NCBI RefSeq assembly: GCF_025971925.1
Contig: NZ_JAPDHV010000005.1
Coordinates: 124,001 to 188,000, forward strand
Direction of reading: 5' to 3'
DNA from: Chryseobacterium oryctis
GTDB lineage: Bacteria > Bacteroidota > Bacteroidia > Flavobacteriales > Weeksellaceae
Length of the DNA: 64,000 nt
Made by a program: the position numbers and the translations under genes. The notes beneath the pieces are model-generated. The model was not told the DNA's origin. It made no database searches and saw nothing but the letters and a program-made list of their open reading frames with translations. Within the stretch, counting starts at the first letter, position 1. Every line of letters starts with the position of its first letter. Shown one piece after another: positions 46,060-55,840 of the stretch.

Positions 46060-46386
46060 TTATAAAGTTTCACCCGTTTTTTTGTTGATTCTTACTTTCT
46101 TATCTCCTTCGATTTTGTAACCTACTTTGATAGCTTTTCCGTCTTTACCAACTAAAGCTACGTTTGAGATATGAATAGAAGCTTCTCTTTCAACGATTCC
46201 TCCTTGAGGATTTGAAGCTGAAGGCTTAACATGTTTTTTGATGATGTTAAGTCCTGCAACAACTACTCTAGGGTCTCTTCCTTCTTTTTTGATCACTTCA
46301 ATAACTTCACCAGTTTTACCTTTGATATCTTTCTTACCAGTAGTAATGATTACGTTATCTCCTCTTTTTATTTTTAACTTTGACAT
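46060..46386 (-). CDS. rplX: 50S ribosomal protein L24
   Basis: 108 residues with the KOW motif 'KIKRGDNVIITTGKKDIKGKTGEVIEVIKKEGR' and 'GGIVEREASIHISNVALV'. Assembly-initiating protein of the 50S subunit. Confidence 0.98.
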   Translation of the reverse strand: MSKLKIKRGDNVIITTGKKDIKGKTGEVIEVIKKEGRDPRVVVAGLNIIKKHVKPSASNPQGGIVEREASIHISNVALVGKDGKAIKVGYKIEGDKKVRINKKTGETL

Positions 46387-46407
46387 TTTCTTTAAAAATT
46401 TTAAAAA

Positions 46408-46776
46408 TTAAAGTACTTCAGGAGCTAATGAAATGATTTTCATATATTCTTTGTCTCTCAACTCACGAGCAACTGGTCCGAAAACACGAGTTCCTCTCAT
46501 TTCTCCTGCTGCGTTTAGTAATACACAAGCATTGTCTTCGAATTTGATGTATGAACCATCTTTTCTTCTAACTGCTTTTTTAGTTCTTACCACTACAGCT
46601 TTAGATACCTGACCTTTCTTTGCGTTTCCTGATGGTGTAGAATCTTTGATAGTAACAACGATTTTATCACCAACTGAAGCATATCTTCTTCTGGTTCCTC
46701 CCAGAACTCTGATAACTAATACTTCTTTAGCACCTGTGTTATCAGCAACTTTTAATCTTGATTCTGTTTGTAACAT
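46408..46776 (-). CDS. rplN: 50S ribosomal protein L14
   Basis: 122 residues, standard length: '[41 protein letters not shown]' and '[29 protein letters not shown]'. First gene of what is the spc operon in Escherichia coli. Confidence 0.98.
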   Translation of the reverse strand: MLQTESRLKVADNTGAKEVLVIRVLGGTRRRYASVGDKIVVTIKDSTPSGNAKKGQVSKAVVVRTKKAVRRKDGSYIKFEDNACVLLNAAGEMRGTRVFGPVARELRDKEYMKIISLAPEVL

Positions 46777-46778
46777 TA

Positions 46779-47033
46779 TTACTTAGCTTTTTCAATGATT
46801 CTTACTAATCTCCATCTCTTGTTTTTGCTCAAAGGTCTAGTTTCTTGGATAAGAACTGTATCACCTTCTGCGCATTCGTTGTTCTCGTCGTGTGCAGTAT
46901 ATTTTTTCGTTTTCAAAACGAATTTACCGTACATCGGGTGTTTTACTCTTGTAGTTTCACTAACAACAATAGTTTTTTCCATTTTATTGCTGGAAACCAC
47001 TCCGATTCTTTCTTTTCTTAAATTTCTATCCAT
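46779..47033 (-). CDS. rpsQ: 30S ribosomal protein S17
   Basis: 84 residues: '[72 protein letters not shown]'. Primary 16S-binding protein. Two bases before rplN. Confidence 0.98.
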   Translation of the reverse strand: MDRNLRKERIGVVSSNKMEKTIVVSETTRVKHPMYGKFVLKTKKYTAHDENNECAEGDTVLIQETRPLSKNKRWRLVRIIEKAK

Positions 47034-47045
47034 TGTAAAATGAAA

Positions 47046-47231
47046 TTATTGTTTGTTAGTTAACTCAGTGTTTAGTCTAGCGATTGTTTTTCTCAAATCT
47101 CTGATTTGAATCGGGTTTTCAATTGGGCTGATTTTGTGAGCCAATTTCAATTTTGAATATTGAGCTTTAGCTTCAGCTAATTGGTTTTGAATATCTCCCG
47201 CGCTTAAATTTTTAATATCAGCTTTTTTCAT
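47046..47231 (-). CDS. rpmC: 50S ribosomal protein L29
   Basis: 61 residues from the ATG at 47231 ('MKKADIKNLSAGDIQNQLAEAKAQYSKLKLAH'). An in-frame ATG three codons upstream is less typical of the family. L29 lines the peptide exit tunnel rim. Confidence 0.95.
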   Translation of the reverse strand: MKKADIKNLSAGDIQNQLAEAKAQYSKLKLAHKISPIENPIQIRDLRKTIARLNTELTNKQ

Positions 47232-47243
47232 TGTATTCAAAGA

Positions 47244-47669
47244 TTATAGAGGTTTAACAAAATCGTTAGCAACTACAAATTTAGTAACTACTGGTAATTT
47301 TTGAGCTGCAAGTCTAAGTGCTTCTTTCGCTACTTCGTAAGGAACACCACCTACTTCAAACATAATTTTACCAGGTTTTACTACAGCTACCCAATATTCC
47401 ACAGCACCTTTACCTTTACCCATACGTACTTCCGCTGGTTTTTTAGTAATTGGTTTATCTGGGAAAATTTTGATCCATAACTGACCTTCTCTCTTCATAT
47501 ATCTTGTAGCAGCGATACGTGCAGCCTCAATTTGTCTTGCTGTAATCCAAGCACCTTCTGTAGCCTTGATCCCGAAAGTTCCATAAGCAAGTTGATTACC
47601 TCTTTGAGCAATCCCCTTCATTTTCATCTTATGAACTCTACGGAATTTGGTTCTTTTTGGTTGTAACAT
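47244..47669 (-). CDS. rplP: 50S ribosomal protein L16
   Basis: 141 residues: '[88 protein letters not shown]'. Essential for A-site tRNA positioning. Separated from rpsC by an unusual 91-base AT-rich spacer. Confidence 0.98.
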   Translation of the reverse strand: MLQPKRTKFRRVHKMKMKGIAQRGNQLAYGTFGIKATEGAWITARQIEAARIAATRYMKREGQLWIKIFPDKPITKKPAEVRMGKGKGAVEYWVAVVKPGKIMFEVGGVPYEVAKEALRLAAQKLPVVTKFVVANDFVKPL

Positions 47670-47676
47670 AATTTCT

Positions 47677-47760
47677 AAATTTTAGATTTTAGATTTTAGA
47701 TTTTTTATATTTTAAAAAAGTAACGGTAATTTAAAATTCAAAATTTCTAATCTAAAATTT
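47677..47760. repeat. AT-rich spacer with tandem heptamers and a 12-bp inverted repeat between rpsC and rplP
   Basis: TTTTAGA is repeated three times (47680-47700). AAATTTTAGATT (47677-47688) is the reverse complement of AATCTAAAATTT (47749-47760), which adjoins the rpsC stop codon. The intervening sequence is A/T-only in most places. It could fold as a long hairpin in the mRNA; slippage of the heptamers may vary between strains. Confidence 0.65.
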
Positions 47761-48510
47761 TTAATTATTACTGTTATTATTGTTGTTTTTTCTAGGTCTT
47801 CTGTTGTCTCTGTCTCCTCCTCTGTTTCCTCTGTCTGACTGACCTCCTTTTTTCTGTTGTCCCACTAGAGGAGAAAGTTCTCTTTTACCGTAAACTTCAC
47901 CTTTCATGATCCAAACTTTTACACCTAGCTTTCCGTACTGAGTTAATGCTTCACCAATGTGATAATCGATATCAGCTCTGAAAGTAGACAATGGAATTCT
48001 TCCTTCTTTGAAAGATTCGCTTCTTGCCATTTCAGCACCGTTCAATCTACCAGAGATTTGAACTTTGATACCTTCTGCACCCATTCTCATTGTACCAGCC
48101 ATAGCCATCTTAACAGCTCTTCTGTAAGAGATTCTGTTTTCGATTTGCTTAGCGATGCTATCTGCAACTAATACTGCGTCTAGCTCAGGTCTTTTGATTT
48201 CGAAAATATTGATTTGAATATCCTTTTTAGTAAGTTTCTTCAATTCTTCTTTCAACTTATCAACTTCCTGACCACCTTTACCGATGATAAGTCCTGGTCT
48301 AGCTGTAGTAATAGTAACTGTTACTAATTTTAATGTTCTTTCAATATAAATTCTTGAAATTCCACCTTTAGATAATCTAGCTTCAAGGTATCTTCTGATT
48401 TTGTAGTCTTCAGCGATTCTGTCTCCATAATCGTTTCCGCCAAACCAGTTAGAATCCCATCCTCTGATGATACCTAATCTGTTACCAATTGGATTTGTCT
48501 TCTGTCCCAT
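47761..48510 (-). CDS. rpsC: 30S ribosomal protein S3 (with Asn-rich tail)
   Basis: 249 residues. '[25 protein letters not shown]', the KH motif '[24 protein letters not shown]' and '[35 protein letters not shown]' are S3. The tail after about 225 is Gly/Asp/Arg-rich and ends in a run of Asn encoded by AAT/AAC repeats. Helicase-active mRNA entry protein. Confidence 0.98.
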   Translation of the reverse strand: MGQKTNPIGNRLGIIRGWDSNWFGGNDYGDRIAEDYKIRRYLEARLSKGGISRIYIERTLKLVTVTITTARPGLIIGKGGQEVDKLKEELKKLTKKDIQINIFEIKRPELDAVLVADSIAKQIENRISYRRAVKMAMAGTMRMGAEGIKVQISGRLNGAEMARSESFKEGRIPLSTFRADIDYHIGEALTQYGKLGVKVWIMKGEVYGKRELSPLVGQQKKGGQSDRGNRGGDRDNRRPRKNNNNNSNN

Positions 48511-48517
48511 ACCTTGA

Positions 48518-48916
48518 TTAATTTTCTTTATTACCTAAGATTAATGTAACGTGGTTAGATCTTTTTCTGATTCTATACCCTCTACCTTGTGGAGCTGGTC
48601 TTAGTCTCTTCAATTGTCTTGCACTATCCACGAATATTTCTTTAACGATAAGGTTTGCTTCTTCAATATCAGCTCCTTCGTTTTTCACCTGCCAGTTTGC
48701 CATAGCAGAAAGAAGTAATTTTTCTAACTTGTTAGATGCTTCTTTTTTAGAATATTTTAGGATATAAAGAGCTTTATCTACCTGCTCTCCTCTAATGATA
48801 TCAGCAACTAATCTCATTTTTCTAGGAGAAGATGGGCAGTTATTTAATGAAGCTTTAACAACATCTTTGTTAGCTTCTTTTCTTGCGATTGCGCTATCTT
48901 GTTTTCTTGATCCCAT
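48518..48916 (-). CDS. rplV: 50S ribosomal protein L22
   Basis: 132 residues. '[40 protein letters not shown]' and the tunnel hairpin '[22 protein letters not shown]' are diagnostic. Lines the nascent peptide tunnel. Confidence 0.98.
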   Translation of the reverse strand: MGSRKQDSAIARKEANKDVVKASLNNCPSSPRKMRLVADIIRGEQVDKALYILKYSKKEASNKLEKLLLSAMANWQVKNEGADIEEANLIVKEIFVDSARQLKRLRPAPQGRGYRIRKRSNHVTLILGNKEN

Positions 48917-48918
48917 GA

Positions 48919-49197
48919 TTATCTGCTTCCTTTGTTTTTGTTACCACCATGACCTCTGAAAGATCTTGTTGGAGAAAATTCGCCTAACTTGTGACCAACC
49001 ATGTTTTCTGTAACGTAAACTGGGATAAAAGATTTCCCGTTGTGAACAGCAATAGTTTGTCCTACGAAGTCCGGAGAGATCATAGATGCTCTAGACCAAG
49101 TTTTGATAACTGTCTTCTTACCAGACTCTATATTTGCCTGAACCTTCTTATCTAAAGTATGATGAATGAACGGTCCTTTTTTAAGTGATCTTGCCAT
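48919..49197 (-). CDS. rpsS: 30S ribosomal protein S19
   Basis: 92 residues: '[19 protein letters not shown]' and '[36 protein letters not shown]'. Two bases after rplB. Confidence 0.98.
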   Translation of the reverse strand: MARSLKKGPFIHHTLDKKVQANIESGKKTVIKTWSRASMISPDFVGQTIAVHNGKSFIPVYVTENMVGHKLGEFSPTRSFRGHGGNKNKGSR

Positions 49198-49199
49198 AA

Positions 49200-50021
<822 letters not shown>

Positions 50022-50043
50022 TACTATTATTTATAATTAATAA

Positions 50044-50334
50044 TTAATTTACAGCAAAAATATCGATAACCTCACCTTCAGCAAGTTTGATTACCGCTTT
50101 TTTCAATTTGTTTGTCTTTCCTACTTGAAGACCTTTTTTAGTGTATTTCGAAGAAACCTTCGGAGCATAAATCATTGTATTAACGTCTGCTACTTTTACA
50201 CCATAAGCTTCTTCAACAGCTTTTTTGATTTGGATTTTATTCGCCTTAGTATTCACTAAGAAAGAATAAGAACCTCTTAAGTCTGTAAGGTAATTAGCCT
50301 TTTCTGAGATAACTGGTTTAATAATAACTGACAT
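50044..50334 (-). CDS. rplW: 50S ribosomal protein L23
   Basis: 96 residues: 'IIKPVISEKANYLTDLRGSYSFLVNTKANKIQIKKAVEEAYGVKVADVNTMI'. Docking site for trigger factor and SRP at the tunnel exit. Three bases after rplD. Confidence 0.98.
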   Translation of the reverse strand: MSVIIKPVISEKANYLTDLRGSYSFLVNTKANKIQIKKAVEEAYGVKVADVNTMIYAPKVSSKYTKKGLQVGKTNKLKKAVIKLAEGEVIDIFAVN

Positions 50335-50337
50335 GAT

Positions 50338-50967
50338 TTATTTCTTTAAATTTTCCTGGAATTTTTCAACTGCACCTTCGAAGAATACAATCTCACCTGC
50401 ATTTACTAAATCGTAAGAGCTTACTTCGTTGAAGTTCATTACTTTAGTTTTAGGTAAGTTTCTTGAAGATAAATACACATTCTTGTTAGCTTCAGGAAGA
50501 ATAAACAAAGATTTTTTACCATTCAATGTCAATGCATCTAATAAAGTAATGAAATCTTTAGTTTTAGGAGCGTTCAAGCTCATATCTTCTAAAACTCTGA
50601 TGCTGTTATCTCTCATTTTCTGAGATAAAACAGATTTTTTAGCTAATCTCTTAAGAGCTTTGTTTAATTTGAATCTGTAGTCTCTTGGTTTTGGTCCGAA
50701 TACTCTACCTCCACCTCTGAAAGTTGGAGATTTAATATCACCATATCTAGCAGAACCAGATCCTTTTTGCTTCTTAAGTTTTTTAGTAGAAGCTGTAATT
50801 TCGCTTCTTTCTTTTGATTTATGAGTCCCTTGTCTTTGTGCTGCAAGGTACTGTTTAACTTCTAAGTAAACCGCATGCTGATTTGGCTCAATTCCGAATA
50901 CTGATTCGTCTAGAGTTACTTTTCTTCCGGTCTCTTTTCCTGATGTATTTAATACTACTAGTTCCAT
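50338..50967 (-). CDS. rplD: 50S ribosomal protein L4
   Basis: 209 residues with the tunnel loop '[47 protein letters not shown]'. L4 is the known autoregulator of the S10 operon in Escherichia coli. The start overlaps the rplC stop by 10 bases. Confidence 0.98.
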   Translation of the reverse strand: MELVVLNTSGKETGRKVTLDESVFGIEPNQHAVYLEVKQYLAAQRQGTHKSKERSEITASTKKLKKQKGSGSARYGDIKSPTFRGGGRVFGPKPRDYRFKLNKALKRLAKKSVLSQKMRDNSIRVLEDMSLNAPKTKDFITLLDALTLNGKKSLFILPEANKNVYLSSRNLPKTKVMNFNEVSSYDLVNAGEIVFFEGAVEKFQENLKK

Positions 50968-51584
50968 TTTCTGATAATTACATAAGAATTTTTAGCTCCC
51001 GGAACAGCACCTTTTACTACTAAAAGATTTTGTTCTTGATCAACTTTTAACACTTGAAGGTTTTGTACAGTTACCTGCTTACCTCCCATTCTTCCAGCCA
51101 TTCTCATCCCTTTGAATACTCTTGAAGGGTCTGAACCAGCACCGATAGAACCTGGAGCTCTAAGTCTGTTGTGCTGACCATGAGTAGCCTGCATTACACC
51201 TCCAAACCCGTGTCTTTTAACAACACCTTGGAATCCTTTACCTTTAGAAGTACCTGTTACGTCAACATATTCACCTTCAACGAATAAGTCAACTTTTACT
51301 TCTTCTCCTACTTTTACTTCATCAACGAATTCTCTGTAGAATTCAACCAATTTAGCTTTAGGAGCAGAACCAGCCTTTTTAAAATGACCAGCTAACGCTT
51401 TACCAACGTTCTTCTCACTCTTGTCATCGAAACCTAATTGAACTGACTTATACCCGTCTTTTTCAATGGTTCTGACCTGTAAAACCGAGCATGGACCAGC
51501 CTGAATAACTGTACAAGGAATGTTTTTTCCTTCTTCGTTAAACAAAGACGTCATACCGATTTTTTTACCAATAATACCTGACAT
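50958..51584 (-). CDS. rplC: 50S ribosomal protein L3
   Basis: 208 residues: '[39 protein letters not shown]' and '[18 protein letters not shown]', '[34 protein letters not shown]'. First gene of the cluster here; rpsJ, normally before it, is absent from the window. It has a clear promoter and a 100-base leader with a short upstream reading frame. Confidence 0.98.
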   Translation of the reverse strand: MSGIIGKKIGMTSLFNEEGKNIPCTVIQAGPCSVLQVRTIEKDGYKSVQLGFDDKSEKNVGKALAGHFKKAGSAPKAKLVEFYREFVDEVKVGEEVKVDLFVEGEYVDVTGTSKGKGFQGVVKRHGFGGVMQATHGQHNRLRAPGSIGAGSDPSRVFKGMRMAGRMGGKQVTVQNLQVLKVDQEQNLLVVKGAVPGAKNSYVIIRKWN

Positions 51585-51604
51585 TGTTTATGTTATAATA
51601 AAAT

Positions 51605-51667
51605 TTATCCTTTATTTATCATCATTTCAAGGAGGTCTGAAGTAATTTCTACGTTTGATATAGGCAT
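51605..51667 (-). CDS. candidate 20-codon leader peptide upstream of rplC
   Basis: ATG at 51667, TAA at 51605-51607, 20 codons, inside the predicted rplC leader and ending 20 bases before the rplC ATG. The peptide starts MPISNVEIT and ends in Asn-Lys-Gly. Its codons for Asp-Leu-Leu contain the mRNA sequence ACCUCCUU. No expression evidence; it may be chance in an AT-rich leader. Confidence 0.35.
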   Translation of the reverse strand: MPISNVEITSDLLEMMINKG

Positions 51668-51690
51668 ACCACGCCCCTAAAATGAGTGTG

Positions 51691-51721
51691 CAAATTTATG
51701 AATATTTTTCTTACCCACAAA
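51691..51721 (-). promoter_or_regulatory. promoter of the ribosomal protein cluster
   Basis: On the minus strand TTTG (51721-51718), exactly 19 bases, then TAAATTTG (51698-51691), matching the Bacteroidota consensus. The start is expected near 51684, about 100 bases before the rplC ATG. It may drive all genes from rplC to rplQ. Confidence 0.75.
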
Positions 51722-51835
51722 TATTTACAGCAAAATATTTTGATTTTTAATCATTTAGATACTTTTGAGAAAAACAAACCAAAATTTCCAGGAAAATATT
51801 TTTGAAATGTAGAAAATTTAATAATAGGCTAGTTT

Positions 51836-52600
51836 TTATTTAACAATAACACTCACTCCCACTTCTTCAAGTTTAGCTTTATCTTCATCCAGAATTTCAT
51901 TATCCGTGATTAAATAATCAATTTTATCTAAATCAGCAATCTTTCCGAAACCTTTCACATTCAATTTAGATGAATCTGCAAGAATCACCACTTTATCAGA
52001 ACATTCAATCATCAATTGATTTAAATGAGCTTCCGCAGCATTTGATGTACTGATTCCAAACTCCATATCAATGCCGTCAACTCCAAGAAATAATTTATTA
52101 CAAGAAAATTGCTTTAAAATACCTTCCGAAATAGAACCCACAATAGAAGTTGAACTTTTCCTCACCTCACCTCCCAGCTGTATAATATTAATATTAGGAT
52201 TATTACATAGCTCAATGGCAACCCTTAAAGAAGATGTTAAAACCGTGAGCGGACCAAAATTAACCAGCATTCTCGCTAAATAATGCATCGTTGTTCCTGA
52301 AGCCAGAATAATACAGTCATTTTCCTGAATCAAAGACAAGGCCGCTTTCGCAATATTTTGTTTTGCCTCAACATTAATATTCTCTTTTTCCCGCACATTT
52401 TTTTCATACGCATATCTCACATGTTTACTTGCTCCCCCATGATTTCGGAAAAGCAAACCAAGACTTTCAAGATAATTTAAATCCTTACGAATCGTAACTG
52501 ATGAAACATTAAACCTTTCACACAAATCCTGCACCAATACATAATCCTTCTCATCTAATTCCTTTAATATATCATTATGTCTTGCTATTAGTTTTTCCAT
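51836..52600 (-). CDS. glpR: DeoR/GlpR family transcriptional repressor
   Basis: 254 residues. N-terminal helix-turn-helix 'YVLVQDLCERFNVSSVTIRKDLNYLESLGLLFRNHGGA' and a C-terminal sugar-phosphate sensor domain ('ILASGTTMHYLARML', 'LFLGVDGIDMEFGISTSNAAEAHLNQLMI'). The divergent location 114 bases from glpD and the operator-like repeats between them indicate that it represses the glp genes, with glycerol 3-phosphate the expected inducer. Confidence 0.85.
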   Translation of the reverse strand: MEKLIARHNDILKELDEKDYVLVQDLCERFNVSSVTIRKDLNYLESLGLLFRNHGGASKHVRYAYEKNVREKENINVEAKQNIAKAALSLIQENDCIILASGTTMHYLARMLVNFGPLTVLTSSLRVAIELCNNPNINIIQLGGEVRKSSTSIVGSISEGILKQFSCNKLFLGVDGIDMEFGISTSNAAEAHLNQLMIECSDKVVILADSSKLNVKGFGKIADLDKIDYLITDNEILDEDKAKLEEVGVSVIVK

Positions 52601-52666
52601 TTTTATTGTTTTGTCAAAAATAAGATTTTCATTTTGATTCGAAAAATTTCATTTAATTTCTTTTTA

Positions 52667-52730
52667 GTTTCGTTTTTAATTTATATTTTTGAAAACGAAA
52701 CATAACGAAATATTATGAAACGAAACGAAG
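52667..52730. promoter_or_regulatory. probable GlpR operator region
   Basis: GTTTCGTTTT (52667-52676) and AAAACGAAAC (52692-52701) form a 10-bp perfect inverted repeat with a 15-base spacer. The spacer contains the -7 box. Further ACGAAA copies start at 52705 and 52720, and ACGAA at 52725, extending into the glpD codons. GAAACGAAA-type repeats are typical of DeoR-family operators. Confidence 0.7.
52684..52691 (+). promoter_or_regulatory. -7 element of the glpD-glpK-glpF operon
   Basis: TATTTTTG matches TAnnTTTG and lies 23 bases before the glpD ATG, inside the spacer of the inverted repeat. No TTG at the -33 distance, consistent with a weak or activated promoter. Confidence 0.6.
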
Positions 52731-54304
52731 AACTCAGCAAATTAACTACCATCAAGGAATGGGACTTTATTGTAATCGGAGGGGGAGCAAGCGGTTTAGG
52801 TTCAGCATTAGATGCAGTAAGCAGAGGATTCAAAACATTACTGTTGGAGTCTCACGACTTCGCAAAAGCGACTTCAAGCAGAAGCACCAAATTAGTTCAT
52901 GGTGGCGTAAGATATTTAGCTCAGGGGGATATCGGATTAGTAAAAGAAGCATTAAAAGAAAGAGGATTACTGGCTAAAAATGCAGCTCATGTTGTGAAAA
53001 ACCAGTCTTTCATCATTCCAAATTACACATTGTGGGACGGACTATTCTATAAAATAGGTCTTTCTATCTACGATTTTCTTGCAGGAAAATTAAGCTTAGG
53101 AAAAACCAAATACATCAGCAAATCAAAAACAATTGCTAAACTTCCCACTATCGAGCAGAAAAACCTTACAAGTGGCGTTGTTTATCAGGACGGACAATTT
53201 GACGATGCAAGATTGGCAATCAATTTAACTCAAACAATAATTGAAAAAGGAGGAAGCGCTATTAATTATATAAAAGTAATCAACCTTATTAAAAACGACT
53301 CCAATAAAGTTATCGGGGTAATAGCAGAAGACCAATTCACCAAAGAACAAATTGAAATTCATGCCAAAGTTGTCATCAATGCAACAGGAGTCTTCACAAA
53401 CGATATATTAAATATGAATAACCCAAAACACGGAAAATTCGTAGTTCCAAGTCAGGGAATTCATTTGGTTTTAGACAAATCTTTCTTGAAGAGCGATGAC
53501 GCGATTATGATTCCTAAAACTTCTGATGGAAGAGTTTTATTTGTTGTTCCTTGGCACGACAGAGCTTTAGTAGGAACTACCGACACTTTACTTGAAAGCG
53601 AAAGTTTTGAACCGAGAGCCTTAGAAGAAGAAATCAACTTCGTTCTCAATACTGCAAGACAATATTTATCTAAAAAACCAACTCGTGAAGATGTAAAATC
53701 TGTTTTTGCAGGTCTCAGACCTCTTGCTGCACCTAAAGATGGAGGCAAAAGCACTAAAGAAGTTTCAAGAAGTCATAAAGTAATCACCTCGGAAACAGGA
53801 CTTGTTTCAATCATTGGCGGAAAGTGGACGACTTTCAGAAAAATGGCAGAAGACACTATCGACGAAGCTATGAAAGTTCACAATTTAGGAAGTACAACTT
53901 CCAAAACAGAACACCTTTCCATTCACGGAAATGTAAAACCTGAAACTGTTGACAGAAGCAATCATTTATATGTATACGGTTCAGATATTCCGAAAATCAA
54001 AAAACTACAACAAAGCAATCCTGAATATTCAGAAAAAATACATCCTGAACATCCATACACTATTGCTGAAGCAGTTTGGGCTATCCGAAACGAAATGGCA
54101 GAAACCATTGAAGATATTTTAGCACGAAGAGTTCGTCTTTTATTTTTAGATGCAAGAGCAGCAATTGACAGTGCACACAAAGTCGCATCTATCATAGCAA
54201 AAGAAAAAGGATATTCCGTAGAATGGATAACCCAACACGAAAATGAATTTATCGAATTGGCAAAAGGATATTTATTAACCCCTTATTCACCAAAAAACGT
54301 CTAA
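52715..54304 (+). CDS. glpD: aerobic glycerol-3-phosphate dehydrogenase
   Basis: 529 residues. FAD-binding 'DFIVIGGGASGLGSALDAVSRGFKTLLLESHDFAKATSSRSTKLVHGGVRYL' (about 18-69) and 'RVLFVVPWHDRALVGTTDT', plus the C-terminal helical domain ('YTIAEAVWAIRNEMAETIEDILARRVRLLFLDA'). It oxidises glycerol 3-phosphate to dihydroxyacetone phosphate and feeds electrons to quinone at the membrane. First gene of the glp operon, 15 bases before glpK. Confidence 0.97.
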   Translation: MKRNEELSKLTTIKEWDFIVIGGGASGLGSALDAVSRGFKTLLLESHDFAKATSSRSTKLVHGGVRYLAQGDIGLVKEALKERGLLAKNAAHVVKNQSFIIPNYTLWDGLFYKIGLSIYDFLAGKLSLGKTKYISKSKTIAKLPTIEQKNLTSGVVYQDGQFDDARLAINLTQTIIEKGGSAINYIKVINLIKNDSNKVIGVIAEDQFTKEQIEIHAKVVINATGVFTNDILNMNNPKHGKFVVPSQGIHLVLDKSFLKSDDAIMIPKTSDGRVLFVVPWHDRALVGTTDTLLESESFEPRALEEEINFVLNTARQYLSKKPTREDVKSVFAGLRPLAAPKDGGKSTKEVSRSHKVITSETGLVSIIGGKWTTFRKMAEDTIDEAMKVHNLGSTTSKTEHLSIHGNVKPETVDRSNHLYVYGSDIPKIKKLQQSNPEYSEKIHPEHPYTIAEAVWAIRNEMAETIEDILARRVRLLFLDARAAIDSAHKVASIIAKEKGYSVEWITQHENEFIELAKGYLLTPYSPKNV

Positions 54305-54319
54305 CTTTAATCCAAATGT

Positions 54320-55816
54320 ATGAGTGACCAATTAATTCTCGCTCTAGACCAAGGTACAACATCATCAAGAGCAATTTTATTCAATCACAAAGGAGAAATA
54401 GAATATATTTCTCAGAAAAGTTTTGAACAAATCTTTCCCACTCCGGGATGGGTAGAACATGACCCCAATGAAATCTGGTCTTCGCAAATCTCCGTTGCAG
54501 CGGAAATAATTGCCAAAGCAGGAATTTCAGGAAGAGAAGTTGCCGCCATCGGAATCACCAATCAACGAGAAACCACAATCGTTTGGGATAAAGAAACAGG
54601 CGAACCCATTTACAATGCCATTGTTTGGCAAGACAGAAGAACATCAAAGTATTGCGATGAATTAAAAGAACAAGGTCACACCGAAAAAATCAAAGAAAAA
54701 ACAGGACTTGTTTTAGATGCATATTTTTCTGCAACAAAACTTAAATGGATTTTGGATAATGTAGAAGGAGCAAGAAAAAAAGCAGAAGAGGGAAAACTTT
54801 GTTTCGGAACTGTAGACACTTTCCTTGTATGGAAGCTGACTCGTGGAAAAATGTTTATCACAGACGTTTCGAATGCGAGTAGAACAATGCTTTTAAATAT
54901 CCATACACTAGATTGGGATAATGATTTGCTGGAACTATTCAATATTCCAAGAGCCATTTTACCTGAAGTAAAACAAAGTAGTGAAATCTACGGAGAAACA
55001 GCCACCACTCTATTTTCAACAAAAATTCCGATTGCGGGAATTGCAGGAGACCAACAAGCTGCTTTATTCGGGCAAATGTGTACACAACCGGGAATGGTAA
55101 AAAACACCTACGGAACAGGATGCTTTCTTTTAATGAATACAGGAAAAGAAGCTGTTTTATCTAAAAACAATCTGCTTACAACTGTTGCCTGGAAAATAAA
55201 TGGAGAAGTAAATTACGCTCTAGAAGGAAGTGTGTTTGTGGGAGGAGCTGCAATTCAATGGTTAAGAGACGGTCTTAAACTTATCGATTCGGCTGAAGAA
55301 ATAAATTCATTAGCACAAACTGTTGAAGATAATGGTGGAGTTTATTTTGTTCCCGCTCTTACAGGCTTAGGCGCACCGTATTGGGATCAATATGCACGTG
55401 GCACTATTGTAGGAGTTACACGAGGAACAACAAACGGACACATCGCAAGAGCAACTTTGGAAGGCATTGCATTTCAGGTGTATGATATCGTTAAAGCAAT
55501 GGAAGCAGATTCAGGAACGGAAAGTATGGAGTTAAGAGTTGACGGAGGTGCTTCTGCAAGTGACTTATTGATGCAGATTCAGTCTAATTTATTCGGATTC
55601 AAAATCACAAGACCTAAAACTTTAGAAACAACCGCATTAGGCGCAGCTTATCTTGCCGGACTTGCTGTTGGATACTGGAAAAGTATTGACGAAATTCAAT
55701 CTCAATGGATTGTAGATAAAGATTTCCATCCAGAATTGGAAAAAGAAAAAGTTGATAAAATGGTCTACACCTGGAAGAAAGCAGTTAAAAGCTCTCAAAA
55801 TTGGATAGAAGATTAA
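54320..55816 (+). CDS. glpK: glycerol kinase
   Basis: 498 residues. '[23 protein letters not shown]' (phosphate-1 loop), '[11 protein letters not shown]', '[30 protein letters not shown]' and '[38 protein letters not shown]' are FGGY-kinase and GlpK signatures. It phosphorylates glycerol entering via GlpF. Confidence 0.98.
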   Translation: MSDQLILALDQGTTSSRAILFNHKGEIEYISQKSFEQIFPTPGWVEHDPNEIWSSQISVAAEIIAKAGISGREVAAIGITNQRETTIVWDKETGEPIYNAIVWQDRRTSKYCDELKEQGHTEKIKEKTGLVLDAYFSATKLKWILDNVEGARKKAEEGKLCFGTVDTFLVWKLTRGKMFITDVSNASRTMLLNIHTLDWDNDLLELFNIPRAILPEVKQSSEIYGETATTLFSTKIPIAGIAGDQQAALFGQMCTQPGMVKNTYGTGCFLLMNTGKEAVLSKNNLLTTVAWKINGEVNYALEGSVFVGGAAIQWLRDGLKLIDSAEEINSLAQTVEDNGGVYFVPALTGLGAPYWDQYARGTIVGVTRGTTNGHIARATLEGIAFQVYDIVKAMEADSGTESMELRVDGGASASDLLMQIQSNLFGFKITRPKTLETTALGAAYLAGLAVGYWKSIDEIQSQWIVDKDFHPELEKEKVDKMVYTWKKAVKSSQNWIED

Positions 55817-55840
55817 TTTTACCATAAATCACATAAAAAT

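Noticed and set aside
51629..51636. Perfect Shine-Dalgarno AAGGAGGT on the plus strand
   Set aside because: No plus-strand start codon with a meaningful frame follows at proper distance; the relevant strand is the minus-strand rplC leader, reported as a finding instead.
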